Assembly: GCA_028820035.1 (NCBI GenBank)
Contig: JAPPKI010000160.1
Location: 1-13,749 of the forward strand
Source: a bacterium
Lineage (GTDB): Bacteria; Actinomycetota; Acidimicrobiia; Acidimicrobiales; Bin134
Length of the DNA: 13,749 nt
Reading direction: 5' to 3'
The notes below the pieces were generated by a model that searched no databases, was not told the DNA's origin, and saw only the letters and a program-made list of their open reading frames with translations. The number at the start of each line of letters is the position of its first letter. The first letter of the stretch is position 1. Position numbers and translations under genes: made by a program. Shown here piece after piece: positions 13,287 through 13,749 of the stretch.

Positions 13287-13749
13287 TCAGGATGGCCCGG
13301 AGTCCTTTCGGCGGGGCTCTCGGTAGTCACGAGCGGCGCCCTCCAAAGGCTCCACTTCCAGCCACAAACCGTCTATTTCAGCCACTCTGACCTCGTCACC
13401 AGCGGTTACCGGCGTTGCCCGGTTGGCTCGAGCCCGCCACAGGGCACCGCGAATTCGCACCACCCCGTCGGGAGAGACGTCTTCGACGACCTCTCCCCGT
13501 TCACCGATCATCCATTCCCGGCCAATGGTGGGCGTGGAAAAGCGGGTGCGCACCATCGACGGCATCCCCGAGAACATGGCCACCGCCACCGCCCCGGTCA
13601 TCACCACCATGGGAATCCACGACATGGACACGCCGTCGTAGAGCCACCATGTTCCCGCTGCGAACATGACCAGTCCAGCGCCGGTCCAAAACCGGGGAAC
13701 CGAGGTTTGGATGTCGATACCGAATGCCACCATCGACGCCCCCAACAGG
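13287..13749 (-). CDS. NfeD-type membrane protein, C-terminal part, 5' end off the window
   Basis: At least 154 residues are visible. The frame is open to the right edge, so the gene probably begins outside the window; an in-window TTG (13745) would be a poor start. Two hydrophobic spans (FWTGAGLVMFAAGTWWLY and WIPMVVMTGAVAVAMFSG) are followed by a soluble domain, from REWMIGERGEVVEDV to VAEIDGLWLEVEPL, which has the OB-fold (NfeD) pattern G-x-V-x(n)-G-x-V-x-I-x-G-x-W-x-A. The RFWTG and RTRFSTPTIGREWMIG segments suggest the long form, with an N-terminal ClpP-like membrane serine protease domain beyond the edge. Such proteins usually partner a stomatin/SPFH protein; none is visible here. Confidence 0.82.
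   Translation of the reverse strand, partial: LLGASMVAFGIDIQTSVPRFWTGAGLVMFAAGTWWLYDGVSMSWIPMVVMTGAVAVAMFSGMPSMVRTRFSTPTIGREWMIGERGEVVEDVSPDGVVRIRGALWRARANRATPVTAGDEVRVAEIDGLWLEVEPLEGAARDYREPRRKDSGPS

Overview
The window is GC-rich, almost entirely coding, and reads as chromosomal DNA of an actinomycete. A WhiB-family protein, a GlnR-type orphan regulator, a GlnE adenylyltransferase beside two type I glutamine synthetases, and several candidate leaderless (TAnnnT then start codon) promoters all point to Actinomycetota. A member of the Acidimicrobiia is my best guess; that is an inference from gene style, not a proof.

Layout. (1) 1-6070, nitrogen assimilation: a GSI-beta glutamine synthetase (glnA1-like, minus, cut by the left edge) faces a GSI-alpha-like synthetase (glnA2-like, plus) across a 166-bp divergent promoter. 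A glnR-like winged-helix regulator follows glnA2 after 5 bp. A RidA gene converges on glnR, and divergent from ridA is the bifunctional adenylyltransferase glnE. (2) 6052-8042, minus: an A-type Fe-S carrier followed by an unusual single-chain protein that joins a complete two-cluster [2Fe-2S] small subunit to a strongly shortened molybdopterin-type large-subunit region. (3) 8167-9807, plus: Mrp/ApbC P-loop Fe-S carrier and FxsA membrane protein. (4) 9854-12899, plus: selA and selB, the selenocysteine synthesis and insertion machinery. (5) 12924-13749, minus: a WhiB-like protein and the C-terminal part of an NfeD-type membrane protein cut by the right edge.

How it fits together. The left third is a compact nitrogen circuit: two synthetases, the enzyme that would adenylylate the beta-type one, and the probable transcriptional regulator. 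The divergent glnA1/glnA2 promoter carries four half-sites at exact 11-bp phase, the geometry expected for a GlnR/OmpR-type regulator, so local feedback is plausible. The middle combines Fe-S carriers (ErpA-like, Mrp) with a Fe-S flavo/molybdo-hydroxylase relative.

Non-coding structure of note: a 35-bp unit present three times across the ridA start and the whole ridA/glnE divergent gap; a perfect 38-bp direct repeat with 66-bp period that lengthens the C terminus of the fused Fe-S protein and contains the glnE stop codon; and a hairpin spanning the stop codons of glnR and ridA. No tRNA, rRNA, CRISPR array, insertion sequence or phage gene was seen, and no gene-free stretch exceeds 300 bp.
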